Source: Carya illinoinensis
Lineage: Eukaryota; Streptophyta; Magnoliopsida; Fagales; Juglandaceae
Length of the DNA stretch: 64,000 bases
Direction of reading: 5' to 3'
Assembly: GCF_018687715.1 (NCBI RefSeq)
Contig: NC_056762.1
Span: 35,080,864-35,144,863, forward strand
Position 1 is the stretch's first letter; each line of letters starts with the position of its first letter. Under the pieces are notes generated by a model, which ran no database searches, had not been told where the DNA came from, and was given only the letters and a program-made list of their open reading frames with translations. This document shows, one piece after another, positions 34,868 through 46,500 of the stretch. The position numbers were made by a program, and so were the translations under genes.

Positions 34868-34875
34868 ATGCAAAC

Positions 34876-35895
34876 TCATGACTGCATGGTTGGGGTCCCA
34901 GCCACGCTAATAGAAAAGGCATTGAAAATGTCAGAGTGGGCCTCAACATCACAATGGGCAGAGTCAAGGAGGGAGGGGAATTCAAAGGCATCAGTAGCTC
35001 TCGGACCACCAACAAGGGATTTGTAGTCTAGAATGGTGGCCAAGTCCATAAGGGTTGAGCCCATAAACCCGTCTTGGTCCTAGAGACGGGGGGATTCAGA
35101 TGGCGATGAGGAAGCCTGAGGCATGTCCCTTACAAGGCTTGATGTGGCAGCCTGGGGCACTTCCAGACTTATCCAAGTTTTTGTCAACAATCGCTCCTTT
35201 TGTAGTTTCAATAGGGCGGGTGTTAGGCGTCTCAACATCCTCTCGACGAGGATGTTGGCAAGGGTTTCTGAGGAAGGTGGGGCAGCAGACCTCTTCTTAG
35301 AAGCCTTCTGAATAGGCTTCAACTGTTGTCCTTTTACATGGGAGCGATCGGGCATGATAAGAAATCTATCGATATAGGCTTTCGATAGTAGTTTATCAGT
35401 CCAAAAGGCATTGTCCTTGGTCTTACTATCGTGCTCTGCTGCCCAAGACAGAACTGCATCAACGCGTTCTAATTCATGCTAGAAAGGAAAATTGATATAT
35501 CTTTATCATCAGGGATCTTCCTCCAAATGATTCGAACAGGAAAATCCCTAATAAGGTCCTTAGATGGCTGTAAGGGTCACACATCCAGAAAAGCCTTCCT
35601 CATCTACTGCACCTTCATCGGGAGAAGGAATCACCAACTCCATTGACATGGGAACCCTGCAACTCGTCCGGAGCTTGGTTAACTCCTTCTTAAAAATAGT
35701 CAAGCTCTAGGAGAAACCTTCAAAAGAAGGAGCAGCCTGTCTCTCGAAAACCTCGATTTCCAAAGGAGTAGAAACCCTAAAAAGGGTTTCCATTATTGAA
35801 CAACTGGATGAAGTACTGTAGCAAGCCATTAGATAAGGAGATGCAAGTGGTAGCAAGAAAGGGAAACAAAGAAAGAAGAAAGAGCAAGAACCCAA
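34876..35895 (-). pseudogene. Decayed antisense gene of the Tat-like element
   Basis: On the minus strand, from an ATG near 35829, there are frames with TPLEIEVFERQAAPSFEGFS and then TIFKKELTKLR...VPMSMELVIPSPDE. After several stops and frameshifts come KDNAFWTDKLLSKAYIDRFL and a basic Ser/Pro-rich tail. This resembles the antisense proteins known from Tat-lineage elements (Pfam name 'putative gypsy type transposon', Transposase_28), judged from memory. Multiple breaks make it non-functional. Confidence 0.5.
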
Positions 35896-36255
35896 AGAAG
35901 AGCGAAGTGGAGACGTTTCGATGATAGTAAACCAGAAAAGGAGGGAAAAGACACGAACAAAGAAAGTAATAATGAGATTCTGAAAGGGCAGGGGGGAGAA
36001 GCTAAGAGGTTGTCCATGTGCTGACAGTTAGTATTCTTGAAAACCAAAAAGAATGAATAAAGGAACGATTGTGACCACATGTCGTAACCCGATGAACGCA
36101 AGAAGGCGGTTTTCAAATCGTTTATGAGATAATAAATATATCCAATAGAGAGTTTGCCAAGGCTATCAATCATTACCTATCTAGTACTAGCGAGGTAGGG
36201 TCAATTATGGATTAATTTCCCACGTGTTGCTAGGAAAAAAAATTAGCGAGGTAAT

Positions 36256-36658
36256 TGAAGGGGACCTTTTAGTGCTTGTGGACCCAATTTGGTTATACAA
36301 TTCTTAAGTCCATGAGCCCAGCAGCCTAAGACGGATTGTATACAGGCTGTCGAATGGATAACGACCAAATAGTCTGCAGATAGCAACGCTGACATAATAA
36401 GAATGGATCACTCCAATTAATGAGGGAAACTGTGGAGGTATATCTTTAGAGAATGGTTATCTATTCTTCTCTATGTTTCTATAAATAGCCTATGGGAGGT
36501 AATTAAAAGATAACTAAATTGACTGCATCTTTTACGTATACATACTCTCATATTATTCTGACTTTGGCATCAAAGTGTCCTCAAGGTAACAAGTCCCTCC
36601 CCCTTTTTTCTGTGGCAGATCTTTCGCGTGGTTGGCGGTGTGAAACACGTCATCAACA
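36256..36658 (+). repeat. Right LTR of element 3
   Basis: The 403-bp LTR begins tgaagggg, ends catcaaca and contains a TATA-like ctataaatag. It is followed by the caatt duplication. Confidence 0.75.
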
Positions 36659-37289
36659 CAATTATTATTGGTTGCTTGATTGAAAATGGCATCAACATGA
36701 ACTTTGTTTTCCACGATTGCTTAAACATGAAAGGATCATATCATTCTAACTAATGAATTTCTAACCTTGTCTATCTCTTAGCCATCTTTCTTACTTAATT
36801 ATAGGTTAGTCTTTACCCATATATATTAACTATATATTATGTGGGTTGCCTGTGTGATATGGCATTCGTTAGGATGATCCATATTTTTGTAAGAGTAGAA
36901 GGCCGAACATCGTTAGTTGAAATCGCATAATCGTGCATGGAGGAAGTAGATGGCATACAAGTACACCATCAAATAAAAACTGATTAGTATAACAAGTTTT
37001 GAATTAATAGTATAAATAATATTTGTAATTTTAAATTATGTAAATCTCGCATATTTATTTTTAAAAAAATTAAATAAATTTGAAATATATATGAAAAACT
37101 TTATTTTTTTAATGATAAATTTCACTTCTTATTTTTTTATTTTTATCTTTATAGGAGTGCGCAAGATCAAATTACACACCTTAAATTACCCAATGATAAT
37201 AAAGGTGAGTAAAGACTTGAATCCAAATATTCCTTAAAACTAATGAGAAGATAAGATAATTCATTTCATAGAAAATAGAGTACGAGCTG

Positions 37290-37290
<1 letters not shown>

Positions 37291-37343
<53 letters not shown>
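37291..37343. repeat. (TA)n microsatellite
   Basis: This is an uninterrupted TA run of about 26 units. Confidence 0.95.
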
Positions 37344-37349
<6 letters not shown>

Positions 37350-38855
37350 CCATTTTAGGTTTGATCGGTTTAATCATACATATATCTTATTTAAGATATT
37401 ATTTAGTTATTTAAATAATTGGTACATCAATTAAATAGAACATTAAAATTTAAAGAGTAATATTTGATATAAGTTATAAATAAATAAATTTCGTATGTCT
37501 TTTATTAAAAAAGTGAATCGTAGTAATAAAAAATATTTTTTTCATAATTTTTTAATATAGAATCTTTTTTTTATATATAAAAAATTTACATAAATTTTAC
37601 CTACTTGAAAATTGTATAAATTCATTTCTCAAATTTAAATAGTTTGTAACGAGAAGAAGACAAATAATAATCCCCACGAGACGAAACGAAAATGTAGAAA
37701 TGTTAGAAAAGGAGACGCGTGGCAGAGATGTTACGAGGGACAATACCTAGAAAAAGACTGGCTACTATGATAAATCGAGAAAGGGGGATGCGAATTATTA
37801 TTCTACCTTATATATTTCATATATTTTAATGTTATTTATTATTTTTATTAAATTAATTAAATTATTCATATTATATATTTATTATAAAAAATTAAAATAA
37901 ATGTAATATACGATATACTGAGATGACGAATAAAATTATTAAATCTAAAAGGTATCTTTTTAAGAGCTGCAATTTAATAATTTATTTAATTTTATCTATA
38001 TTGATGTGACAATTCTACACATTATCAAAGTGTTTGTGCGTGTATAGGTATATACATGTATTAATAAATAAACTAATAAATAAATTTATATTAAAATAAA
38101 TATTTGAAAAAGTAGGTTTAGGAGATGTTTTGAAAAATCATTTCATAAAGTTTCTTGTTGATTTTTAAACATTATTTAAATATAAATATTTTTTTAATTA
38201 TTATAATTTTTTTAAATTTTTAAATAAAACATAAAATATAATAATTTTCTAAAATTTAAACTTAAAATAATATAAAAAAATAATATTATAATAATATATT
38301 TATTTATTTTAATTTTTAAAAATTTAATAAAATATTTTAATTCAATTTATTTTATTACTATTTGCTTAATTTTCTTGTTGCTCTCTTCTCCTATGGTCCT
38401 GTCACCTGGCAGGGCCCAGTGAGTGGCACAGGAGTAAAAAGAAAGAAACAAATTTGAAACCTCGAGGTGGGGAAAGTCAAGACTCAACCCTTATACGTCT
38501 CTTACACTCGTGATTCACTGTCCTTCTTCTGACACTGCCGCTATGACTCGGTTTCCTAGCCACGTCCCATTCAAGTTTTATGAAAAACAAAATAGGCAAA
38601 AGGATAGAAATACGATTTTTTTTTTTATAATTACCTATATAATCTTTATTTTAAACTAAAAATACCTTTATAAAATAATTTATAAAAATAATATCATTTT
38701 GTATAAATACACTCATTTTAAAATATGGTTATAAAAAAATATCATAAAAAAACTGTGCATATATCATTTATTTAAAAAAAATATCATGTTGAATTTTACT
38801 ATTTTTTTTATCTAAATGATTACATAAAAACTAATATATAAATAGATTAAGGTGT

Positions 38856-39050
38856 ATTTTAGATAGTAGGCTGAGATGAGATAATTTTATATAAAAATTA
38901 AAAGTTAAATAAAATATTATTTTTATTATTATTATTATTATTTTAAAATTTTAAAAAATTAAATTATTTATTATATTTTATATAAAAATTTTAAAAAATT
39001 ATAATAATAAAATGAGATGAAACTAAATCATTTCTATATTCAAATTAAAC
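38856..39050. repeat. Copy of the dispersed AT-rich repeat family
   Basis: It has gagatgagataatttta at the left and, inverted, taataaaatgagatgaaac at the right around an A/T core, like a TIR element. It shares the core with 30065-30260 and 49945-50165. Confidence 0.5.
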
Positions 39051-39339
39051 CTATATGCATCATCTAGTTTTCCATACTCATTTCTTTAATAAAAAGAAAA
39101 AAGAAAAAAGAATAAATTCTTTTGTTTTTAATTTTGATGAGGTTGATGATTTATTTATTCGAAAAAAAAGGTGGGAATCTAGATATTAATTTTACAGTCG
39201 ATAACAGTTTTAGTAGGTTGATAGGAAGCCAAAAGAAGCAAGGAATTAATTATCGGATCTTCCACGCAATCTTTCTACTACGAATGCAGGCAAGGTGTAC
39301 TTTACCAAAGGATCTCTGAACATTCAAATTAGGAAATGT

Positions 39340-39535
39340 TGCTCTTCTAGAGCTTCAGCTGGATTTTTAATTTTTTTTTTTTTTATTTAGTGACTAAGGA
39401 GTTATTTTTTAATAATATTATTAATTTTTATTTTTATTTTAAATATTTAAAAGTGTTATAAAATATATATATATATATATATAAGCACAAAAAATACACT
39501 AGCAGGAGTTCCAGTGGCCGTAGAGCCACCCTTCA
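39340..39535. mobile_element. MITE-like element related to 11450-11652
   Basis: The left end (gctcttctagagcttcagctgg) and the reverse complement of the right end (ggtggctctacggccactgg) are imperfect inverted repeats around an AT-rich core with a TA microsatellite. Confidence 0.4.
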
Positions 39536-40193
39536 AACTAATTTGTAAATAAAAAAAATAAAAAGTTGTACAAGAATGTAATTTTAAACTGTCAATATTT
39601 AAATATTTAATTTTAAATTATTAAACTCATTTTAATTTAAAATAATTTTATACATTAGACATAATATTTTTTAACTCAATATTTCTTTATATGCAAAATT
39701 CATAATTTTTTTTTAATTTTTTATAAATATATAAAAATTTATATTAACATCCAAACATATCTTAAGTGAATCATATAAAATTCATTTCATCATTTTAATT
39801 TATTATTATTTATAAAAAAAAAATTTAATTTATATCAACTTAACTCATTATACAAATGGTAAGAAAAATTAAAATTAGATTTAGATGTTAAGAAGTATTG
39901 AAATATATTATAAATAATAATAATAAATATATAAAAAAATAATAAAATATTAAATAATAATATGACATGTTAAAAAAATATTAAAATATTCTCAACACCC
40001 ATCCACAATTAAATCGCAGAAAATGATGGGGATTCGTAGAAAAGAAATCACCTGAGGGCCTCAAAGTCATCTCGTAAAGAGGCCCCACTCTCTGTAGAAC
40101 TCAAGTTCAAACTACTGTAGATTTGGGCTGTTATGAAGAGAGAGAGGGAGTTACAGCTCAATGTGGAGGGCCATGCCTCGATGATCTCTTCAG

Positions 40194-40202
40194 CTATAAA
40201 TA
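40194..40202 (+). promoter_or_regulatory. TATA box of the ERF gene
   Basis: The sequence ctataaata lies about 500 bp before the ERF start codon and predicts a leader of roughly 475 nt. The leader holds a 7-codon upstream frame at 40338-40361, unless a gtaact donor at 40341 removes part of it. Confidence 0.55.
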
Positions 40203-40702
40203 CACCAAGGAAGACCGAGCTTGGTCTCAACTCTTAACACAGTACTTCGAAATATTTGTTGTGAGATTTCGGAAAAGGAAATCTCAATTGGGTCCTCTGC
40301 CTCTTACTGCCAAACCTTCTGTTTTGAGTTTTCTTTCATGGTAACTCTGCTCCTTTGTTAAGCTTTCCTTAAGAACCCGAAACTTCTTCTTTGAACCCTG
40401 TATCCCTACAGTTCTTCAGTGATCCACGTAACTCCTTGGATCACTCTATTTCAGAGATAAAAATTAAGTTCCTTTTCTCATTCTTTTTCATCTTCTCTCT
40501 GTTTTTGGTAACGAAAGACTATCAAAACTGTCTTCATCCATTTGCAGTTTTTCGTTTTCTTACCATTCTGTTCTAATTTCCACCATCTCTCGTGAAAAAA
40601 GGACAGTTTTTAGTGGCCTCGTTTACTGCACATTGATTTCCTACCGATTTGTCTGTTCCAATTTTCACGGAAAACGAACAACGAGAAAAAATTTTATCCA
40701 CT

Positions 40703-41632
40703 ATGGATACAAGTCGAGACCACAACCTTCCCGTCGCATTCACCGACTGTGCCGATATCCGATCATCGTTATCTCAACTCATATTAACAGGGGGCACCAA
40801 CACCTTGGATTCAATTTTCTCTCGTTGCGATTCATCAAACACCATCACCAGCCCCGTTTTTGAGCCTCTAGGCTCTTCTGTTTACCTCCGCCAAAGAGAT
40901 CTTCTCCAGAAGTTCTGCCAAGAAAGCCAAGCAAACGGTGCGTTTACTCGCAGGTCGGCGGCCAGCCCATTCCAGAGCTCTGTGTGCTCAAGCGCTTTCA
41001 TAACTCCATACAAGAAAAAGTTATACAGAGGAGTGAGGCAGAGGCACTGGGGCAAATGGGTCGCAGAGATTAGACTACCCCAGAACAGAATGAGAGTCTG
41101 GTTGGGCACCTTTGACACTGCTGAAGCCGCTGCTTACGCCTACGACCGTGCTGCTTGTAAGCTTCGTGGCGAATATGCGCGCTTGAATTTCCCAAATCTT
41201 ACGGATCCAAGTGTGTTAGTATTCGGAGATTGTGCGAGATTGAATGCCTTGAAGAGCTCGGTGGATTCCAAAATCCAAGCGATTCGTCAGAAGATGAAAA
41301 GAGAGAGAGCTAAAAAGAATGTTAAGAAATGCAGTACGAAGGTTGACGCCAATGGTAGCGAGATTGAGAAGGCAATGAAGGTTGGGCCGTCGTCGTCGTC
41401 GTCTTCTTCTTTATCGTTACGGGTGAAGCCATTGGCTCCCCCTAATAGTTGGGGGAGCGACTTGTTATCATCCGAAGTTTCCGAGGACGTTCTAAAGTGC
41501 GAGAACTCACCGTCCTCTGTTTCAACGGAGTGTCCGATGGCACCGGCAAAGGAACCTGAAACCGAAGGATGTTCGCTGGAGACGATGCCGTCTTTCGATC
41601 CCGAATTGATCTGGGAAGTTCTTGCTAATTAG
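40703..41632 (+). CDS. ERF061-like: AP2/ERF transcription factor, DREB A-6 (ERF061/062-like)
   Basis: The intronless frame encodes 309 residues. I chose ATG 40703 because upstream in-frame codons lack an ATG. A single AP2/ERF DNA-binding domain spans about residues 107-165 ([19 protein letters not shown], then [19 protein letters not shown] and [10 protein letters not shown]). Val at position 14 and Leu at position 19 of the domain are the DREB A-6 pattern. The N-terminal region is Ser-rich. After the domain there is a basic Lys/Arg stretch ([16 protein letters not shown]), a Ser run and an acidic C-terminus ending [12 protein letters not shown], a likely activation motif. Such factors bind DRE/GCC-type elements in the nucleus and act in stress and hormone responses. 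It converges with the primase gene downstream. Confidence 0.92.
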   Translation: MDTSRDHNLPVAFTDCADIRSSLSQLILTGGTNTLDSIFSRCDSSNTITSPVFEPLGSSVYLRQRDLLQKFCQESQANGAFTRRSAASPFQSSVCSSAFITPYKKKLYRGVRQRHWGKWVAEIRLPQNRMRVWLGTFDTAEAAAYAYDRAACKLRGEYARLNFPNLTDPSVLVFGDCARLNALKSSVDSKIQAIRQKMKRERAKKNVKKCSTKVDANGSEIEKAMKVGPSSSSSSSLSLRVKPLAPPNSWGSDLLSSEVSEDVLKCENSPSSVSTECPMAPAKEPETEGCSLETMPSFDPELIWEVLAN

Positions 41633-43505
41633 AGAACTCGTTTCTCAAGCAGAATTTGTGAAAAATGTAGCAACTTTTTGAGGAGAAAATACCAAGTCAA
41701 ATGTAAATGGTAGTGTCGGTGAGGGTTCCGTAGTCAAATGTTTTCTTGTTCCAGTTTTAGTCCTTTTAGGGTTTCTCTTGGCTATGCCAGAGGTTATTAT
41801 TATGGATATATTTTCGCCTTCTGCCTTTTTGTACGAAGGCATTAAGAATATGTTCTTAGAGGTAGTTGCCCTCCTCACGGGGATTTCATATGTAAATCGT
41901 GTTTTACCTTTACTTTACATTGCTATGTTTTGAGTTCTGGAATAAAGTCTCTTACAGTTTCTCTTTTTTTTTTTTTAGTTGCCTGAACATTTAAAAGTAT
42001 GTTATACTAAATAAGAAGATTGCAGGAGAAATCAAAGAGGGTACTGGTACTAGATTACAAAGATCAGGCCAAGTCATGGTAATAATGTATTACAGAACAT
42101 ATGTATTTTTTTATGCTCAAAGAGGATGAATTTATGAAATTACAAGTTGGATTTTGGAACACAAGATTGCATTGTTTACTTAATCAGAATGTAAATGAAA
42201 ATTTGCTATTTTGCCCTTCCACAAGACGGGAGGAAAATAAAACCGATTTCTTAAATTGAGAGTTTCGACCCGGCCGTGTTCCCCGGCTTGTCCTCCATGC
42301 TTCTTAAACAAACGTAAGCAAGCTTTAGGGGAGGAGGTGGTCCAGGTCATAGATATGTGGTTCTAGTCTAATGCCAATACAACTGAGGGAGATGGCGATA
42401 CTGCTTATTAGATTATAAGGACAAGCACCCTGGAATCGAATCCGTGCAGTATTTGTCCTTTCGAACTATTGCGAGTTTGCGACCCCTATACTTTTTTGTA
42501 CCATCTTAACCAAGGTAAGAAAAAAATACAAACGTCAAACACAGAAGTGACCACAAAATGCTTGATTGTATGTTGGGGGGCCAATCTCCTCTGGTGAAAT
42601 TGAGTAGAAAAATGCCCCTATCTGCACGCCAAGTAGACAGGTACTTGCAGTAAAGTTGATGTCCATTTCAAGCTAAAACTTTTCTGATCCTAATTAATTT
42701 GAATTTAAGATGGAAGCATTCGTTTTGTCAAGAACCTGTTTTAATAGGGAATCATGCAGAATCCAAGACAAAGTTAAAGGAGCTTTTGGATTGTAGTTAC
42801 TCTAAAAGTGATTATCCCACCCTACCGGCAACGACACAAAACTCCACGAAGAAAATAAAAAAGAGAAATTCCTAGTACCTGGCTTTAAGAAAATTGATGT
42901 GTTTGCATAAAGAAAATTTATATTCATAAACCTCATATACCACACACCACTCTTTTTATTATTTTTTTTACCAAATATGTGATAAATAGATGATGAGTAG
43001 AAGAATTAAATTATTTTAAAAAGAATAAAATAAAAAATAAAAAAAAAATAAAAAAGTGTGTAGTGTATGGTGTGTGAGACTTATGAATAGCATAGAACGT
43101 AGTCAAGAAATCTAGGTAGGGGCTTACATTAATGAACATCAATGCTTTTTTATTGTTATAAACATGATATGGAAAGGGTACATTTAGTAAATGAAATCTC
43201 TCCTAAATGGGGAACCAAAGCATGAGATTTTGGACCGGCGGGTTGTTGCAATATATCAATCAGCAGAATAAGATATGAGATGAAACTTTATAAGTTCTCT
43301 TAAACCAAAAATTGACATCATATAAACAGAATGGGGTCTGCCAACAACAATAAACATTCATCCAGTAACAGACTGACATTCACAAACCTTTAGCTAAATT
43401 TCCATAATTATCGTTTCAGTTCCTTCAGATATAATCATACCAATAATCAGACCAACTCTGATAGCCTAGCCGGATGCATGGTGTGATGAAGTAATTAGAG
43501 AAACA
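41633..43505. other. Region between convergent ERF and primase genes
   Basis: This holds the 3' untranslated regions of both genes; an aataaa signal lies at 41941 for the ERF transcript. A GC-richer patch at 42240-42530 has no frame I recognise. A fold-back MITE lies at 42921-43089. Confidence 0.5.
42921..43089. mobile_element. Fold-back MITE with about 40-bp inverted ends
   Basis: The left arm (tattcataaacctcata, then ccacacaccact) is matched by the inverted right arm ending ttatgaata. Between them lies a poly-A/T core. No coding capacity is present. Confidence 0.65.
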
Positions 43506-46500
43506 CTACCAATTCAGGGAATTCTTTGAGTGTTGCAGTTTCGCATTGTAGGAGTTTTCTATCTCTTCCTGCAATATTACATGAATTGCATGGTTAACCT
43601 AATACTTCCTTCTGTAAAACTAGTTGCTTCAGCAGAAAAATCTAAAAGAAAAAGGGATTTATATATTTACATATTAAGCATATGTATAAGTGGAATCAGT
43701 AGACATAAATAAGTAAACCCCTTAGACATTCCTTGAAAAGGCGTAGGAAAAGAAAAAGGACAACTTCATTTCAGACCTCTAGAAACACAGTTAGCAAGTT
43801 TCTACTACACGGTAGTTGGGGAAGTTCTATTAGAATCATTTACAAGACCTCCTTTCCTCAAATAGTCTGTGTTTTAGCCGACACTTGATATTCTAAAATA
43901 GGCATAGACTAAAATAAAACATAAGAGTGAAAACGACCCAATCAAAACTCAAAATTGCAGCCTGAAATTCCTTACTAAGCAGAGACGTGTCAAAGCAAAT
44001 CTGGACATGATGCAATTTCTCATATTGACACAAGGAGCAACAAGAGAGTTTGAGATATACCTTGCAAGCCTTCAGTAGAGGCTGTAAGAATGATGATCTG
44101 AAAAACCTAACTGATTTCCCCAATGAGGTTCTATCCCATTCTGGCATCAATAAAACTTACAACACCGTCAATGGTACTGGGAAAAAAAAAAAAAACCAAA
44201 TGGTATCAGTGATGAAGGGAGCAAGCATTGTATTGGCATACCATTATCAATATCTGCTCTCAAACTTCCCGTGTTCATTTCTTCTAAAAGCTGCAAATTC
44301 AACAAAAATCAAATGGGATGCCATGAGATCCAGTAGACAAATTCCACTAACTGCATTAAATTAAAAGAATTCATCCATAATATTTCCTCACGCAAATCTG
44401 ATAAGGTGCTAGTGCTACTTTTCTCACCCATGACTCCACAAAACCATGGGGTTCTAGAACCATTTTTGGTTGATCCGAAGGTATTTGACTTTGAGGGAAG
44501 GATGGAATCACTGTTATATATTACTTTGGAATATTGTTTAAGAAATCTTCCTAAGACGAATCAGTACGTTGTTGCTGGCAACTGTGGGGGCTTGCTTTAA
44601 ATCGGAGTGAAAATCTATAGTGCATTGATCCCGTGTCATAATATTAACTTCCATAGAAGTCCATCTGCAGGACTAAACCCACCTGAGAGCGGCTTTCTTT
44701 GTTTGGATGGGTACACTAGGGAAGATCCTTACCTTGAAAAAGGTACAAAAGAGACATGTTATGGTAACAGAGTGGTGTTTGATGTGTATGAGGGATGAGA
44801 AAAATGCTTTCCACCAATTACTTCATTTTGAGTTGCTAGAATTGTGTAGCGTGCAGTTCTTGGTTCTCTTGGCTACATTGGGTGATGCCTGACTGGAGGC
44901 AGATTTACCAGTACGCTGGAGACCAGATTTGAAAGTGATCACAGCAAGATCTTGTGAGTTGTCGAGAATGATCCCGATATGTTTAATTCGGTGCACATGG
45001 CGAGAGAAAGAAAAATAGCTTCGAAGACAGCAAAGGGACAATGGAGGAATTCGAAGCTTTCTTTCCTCTAGCTTAAGCTTCCATAATTTTCTTGATCTTC
45101 CTTTCTCTAATTAGGTGTATCTGATGTATACTCCATATGTACTGTTAGTTCCATCTTGATCCTTTGATAAAACTTATCTTACTTTTGAAAAACAAGGTGT
45201 AAATGTGCTCCACCAAGGAGATTTCTAAAGAGAAAAACAATCAAATGCGCAGTAAAAAAAAACTAGATATTTGAATAGTTTAATCACATGCCTATTAATC
45301 AAGAGGCACATTAACTGGATGCTTTTAGCTCACGTGAATAAGGAGGCATTTAGGCAAGGAAGCGGTGAGTAACATTCATTCATAATAGAAAACGATTAAT
45401 AGAGTTGAGTTTTATAACAGCATAAACAAGAAAACCATTGAAGTTCCCAAGAAAGTCCAACATAAACTAATTAATAGCCCAAAAGTAAGTCTATAAAAGA
45501 GTTCAATTATGCTGAAGATGAAAACCCAGCCACTAACATATGATTCCAAATGCTAAGACGATACTGTTGGAGAAATCAAGATGCAATTGGCAGAGCCGAG
45601 ATGGAGTACTTATGGATGAGCTACGGGAACAACTTACCAAAGCTTTTGTTCACACGACTTGCAGTTGGCTACATGAACAAATATTAAGACTACAAAAGAT
45701 TAAACTAGAAATAATGCTAGAGGTGGGAATTGGCTAGGCCCTTTCTTCAGATTTTACAAAGCTTACACCATTACAATAAAATAGGGAGAAGCCACAATTG
45801 CACAGGTTCCAATAAGCAGTTTCAGAATAGGTTATATAAATTTTTAATGTTAGCTCAGTAATACTATTCATACATGGAGTAATTATGGGAAAAGTGTAGT
45901 GATTGTATCACATAGAAATCAGGAATTATTCAAAATCTGCATCATTAGGGAAAAAAAAAAAAAAACTTATATTGTTCTTAGATGAAAATTTTACAAAACA
46001 CTTCAACTGGGTTTGAAAAAAAAAATTGTACTGGAAAGCATCTACAGAAATGAAAATAAATGGTAATAAATACGACCATTCCATACAAATTTACCTTGGA
46101 AAGGGTTGGTACTGATGTGGGGTCAAATTCTTCGCAACAGTTTGGATCAATAGGAACACAAACACGACCTGGAATAAGGAGAATAAATGACTATGGAAGT
46201 ACTAAAATCACACCACAACTAATTAATATCTGCCATAAAAGATGTTTGCAGATATCACATGTTCAAGGTTTCATGCAATAAGCATATGAATTCCATCGCC
46301 AAAGTTTGAACATCTCTGTAATTTTAATAATTTTTGGAGTTTGAGGCGTATAGAAAATGCTTTGCAGTTTTAAGAACAGTATCCAATAATGTGATATCCA
46401 GTCAACATTTTTATTACCATGGCCGTTCATATTCAGTGCTAACAAATATTCCTGGCCTAACCTGTTTTTGGATGTACGCAGAAAGGTGCTTTTAGCAAAT

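Larger units (their letters stand above)
34643..36658 (+). mobile_element. Small Tat-like Ty3/gypsy derivative (element 3)
   Basis: The 2,016-bp element has TG...CA termini and the perfect 5-bp duplication caatt on both sides (34638-34642 and 36659-36663). The left LTR is internally deleted (about 208 bp) while the right LTR is 403 bp. Directly after the left LTR, tggtgtcgtctgtggga resembles the primer-binding region of Tat-lineage elements. No gag or pol remains; the inside is an antisense gene relic. It is therefore non-autonomous. Confidence 0.75.
36664..40190. other. AT-rich intergenic DNA upstream of the ERF gene
   Basis: No gene is supported. It contains an (AT)n microsatellite at 37291-37343, AT-rich repeat copies at about 38130-38370 and 38856-39050, and a MITE-like unit at about 39340-39535. 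A somewhat GC-richer, possibly regulatory patch lies at 38390-38580. Confidence 0.55.

Noticed and set aside
42240..42530. GC-richer patch resembling an RNA gene or exon
   Set aside because: I could not fold it into a tRNA or match a known RNA or protein; it lies between convergent genes.
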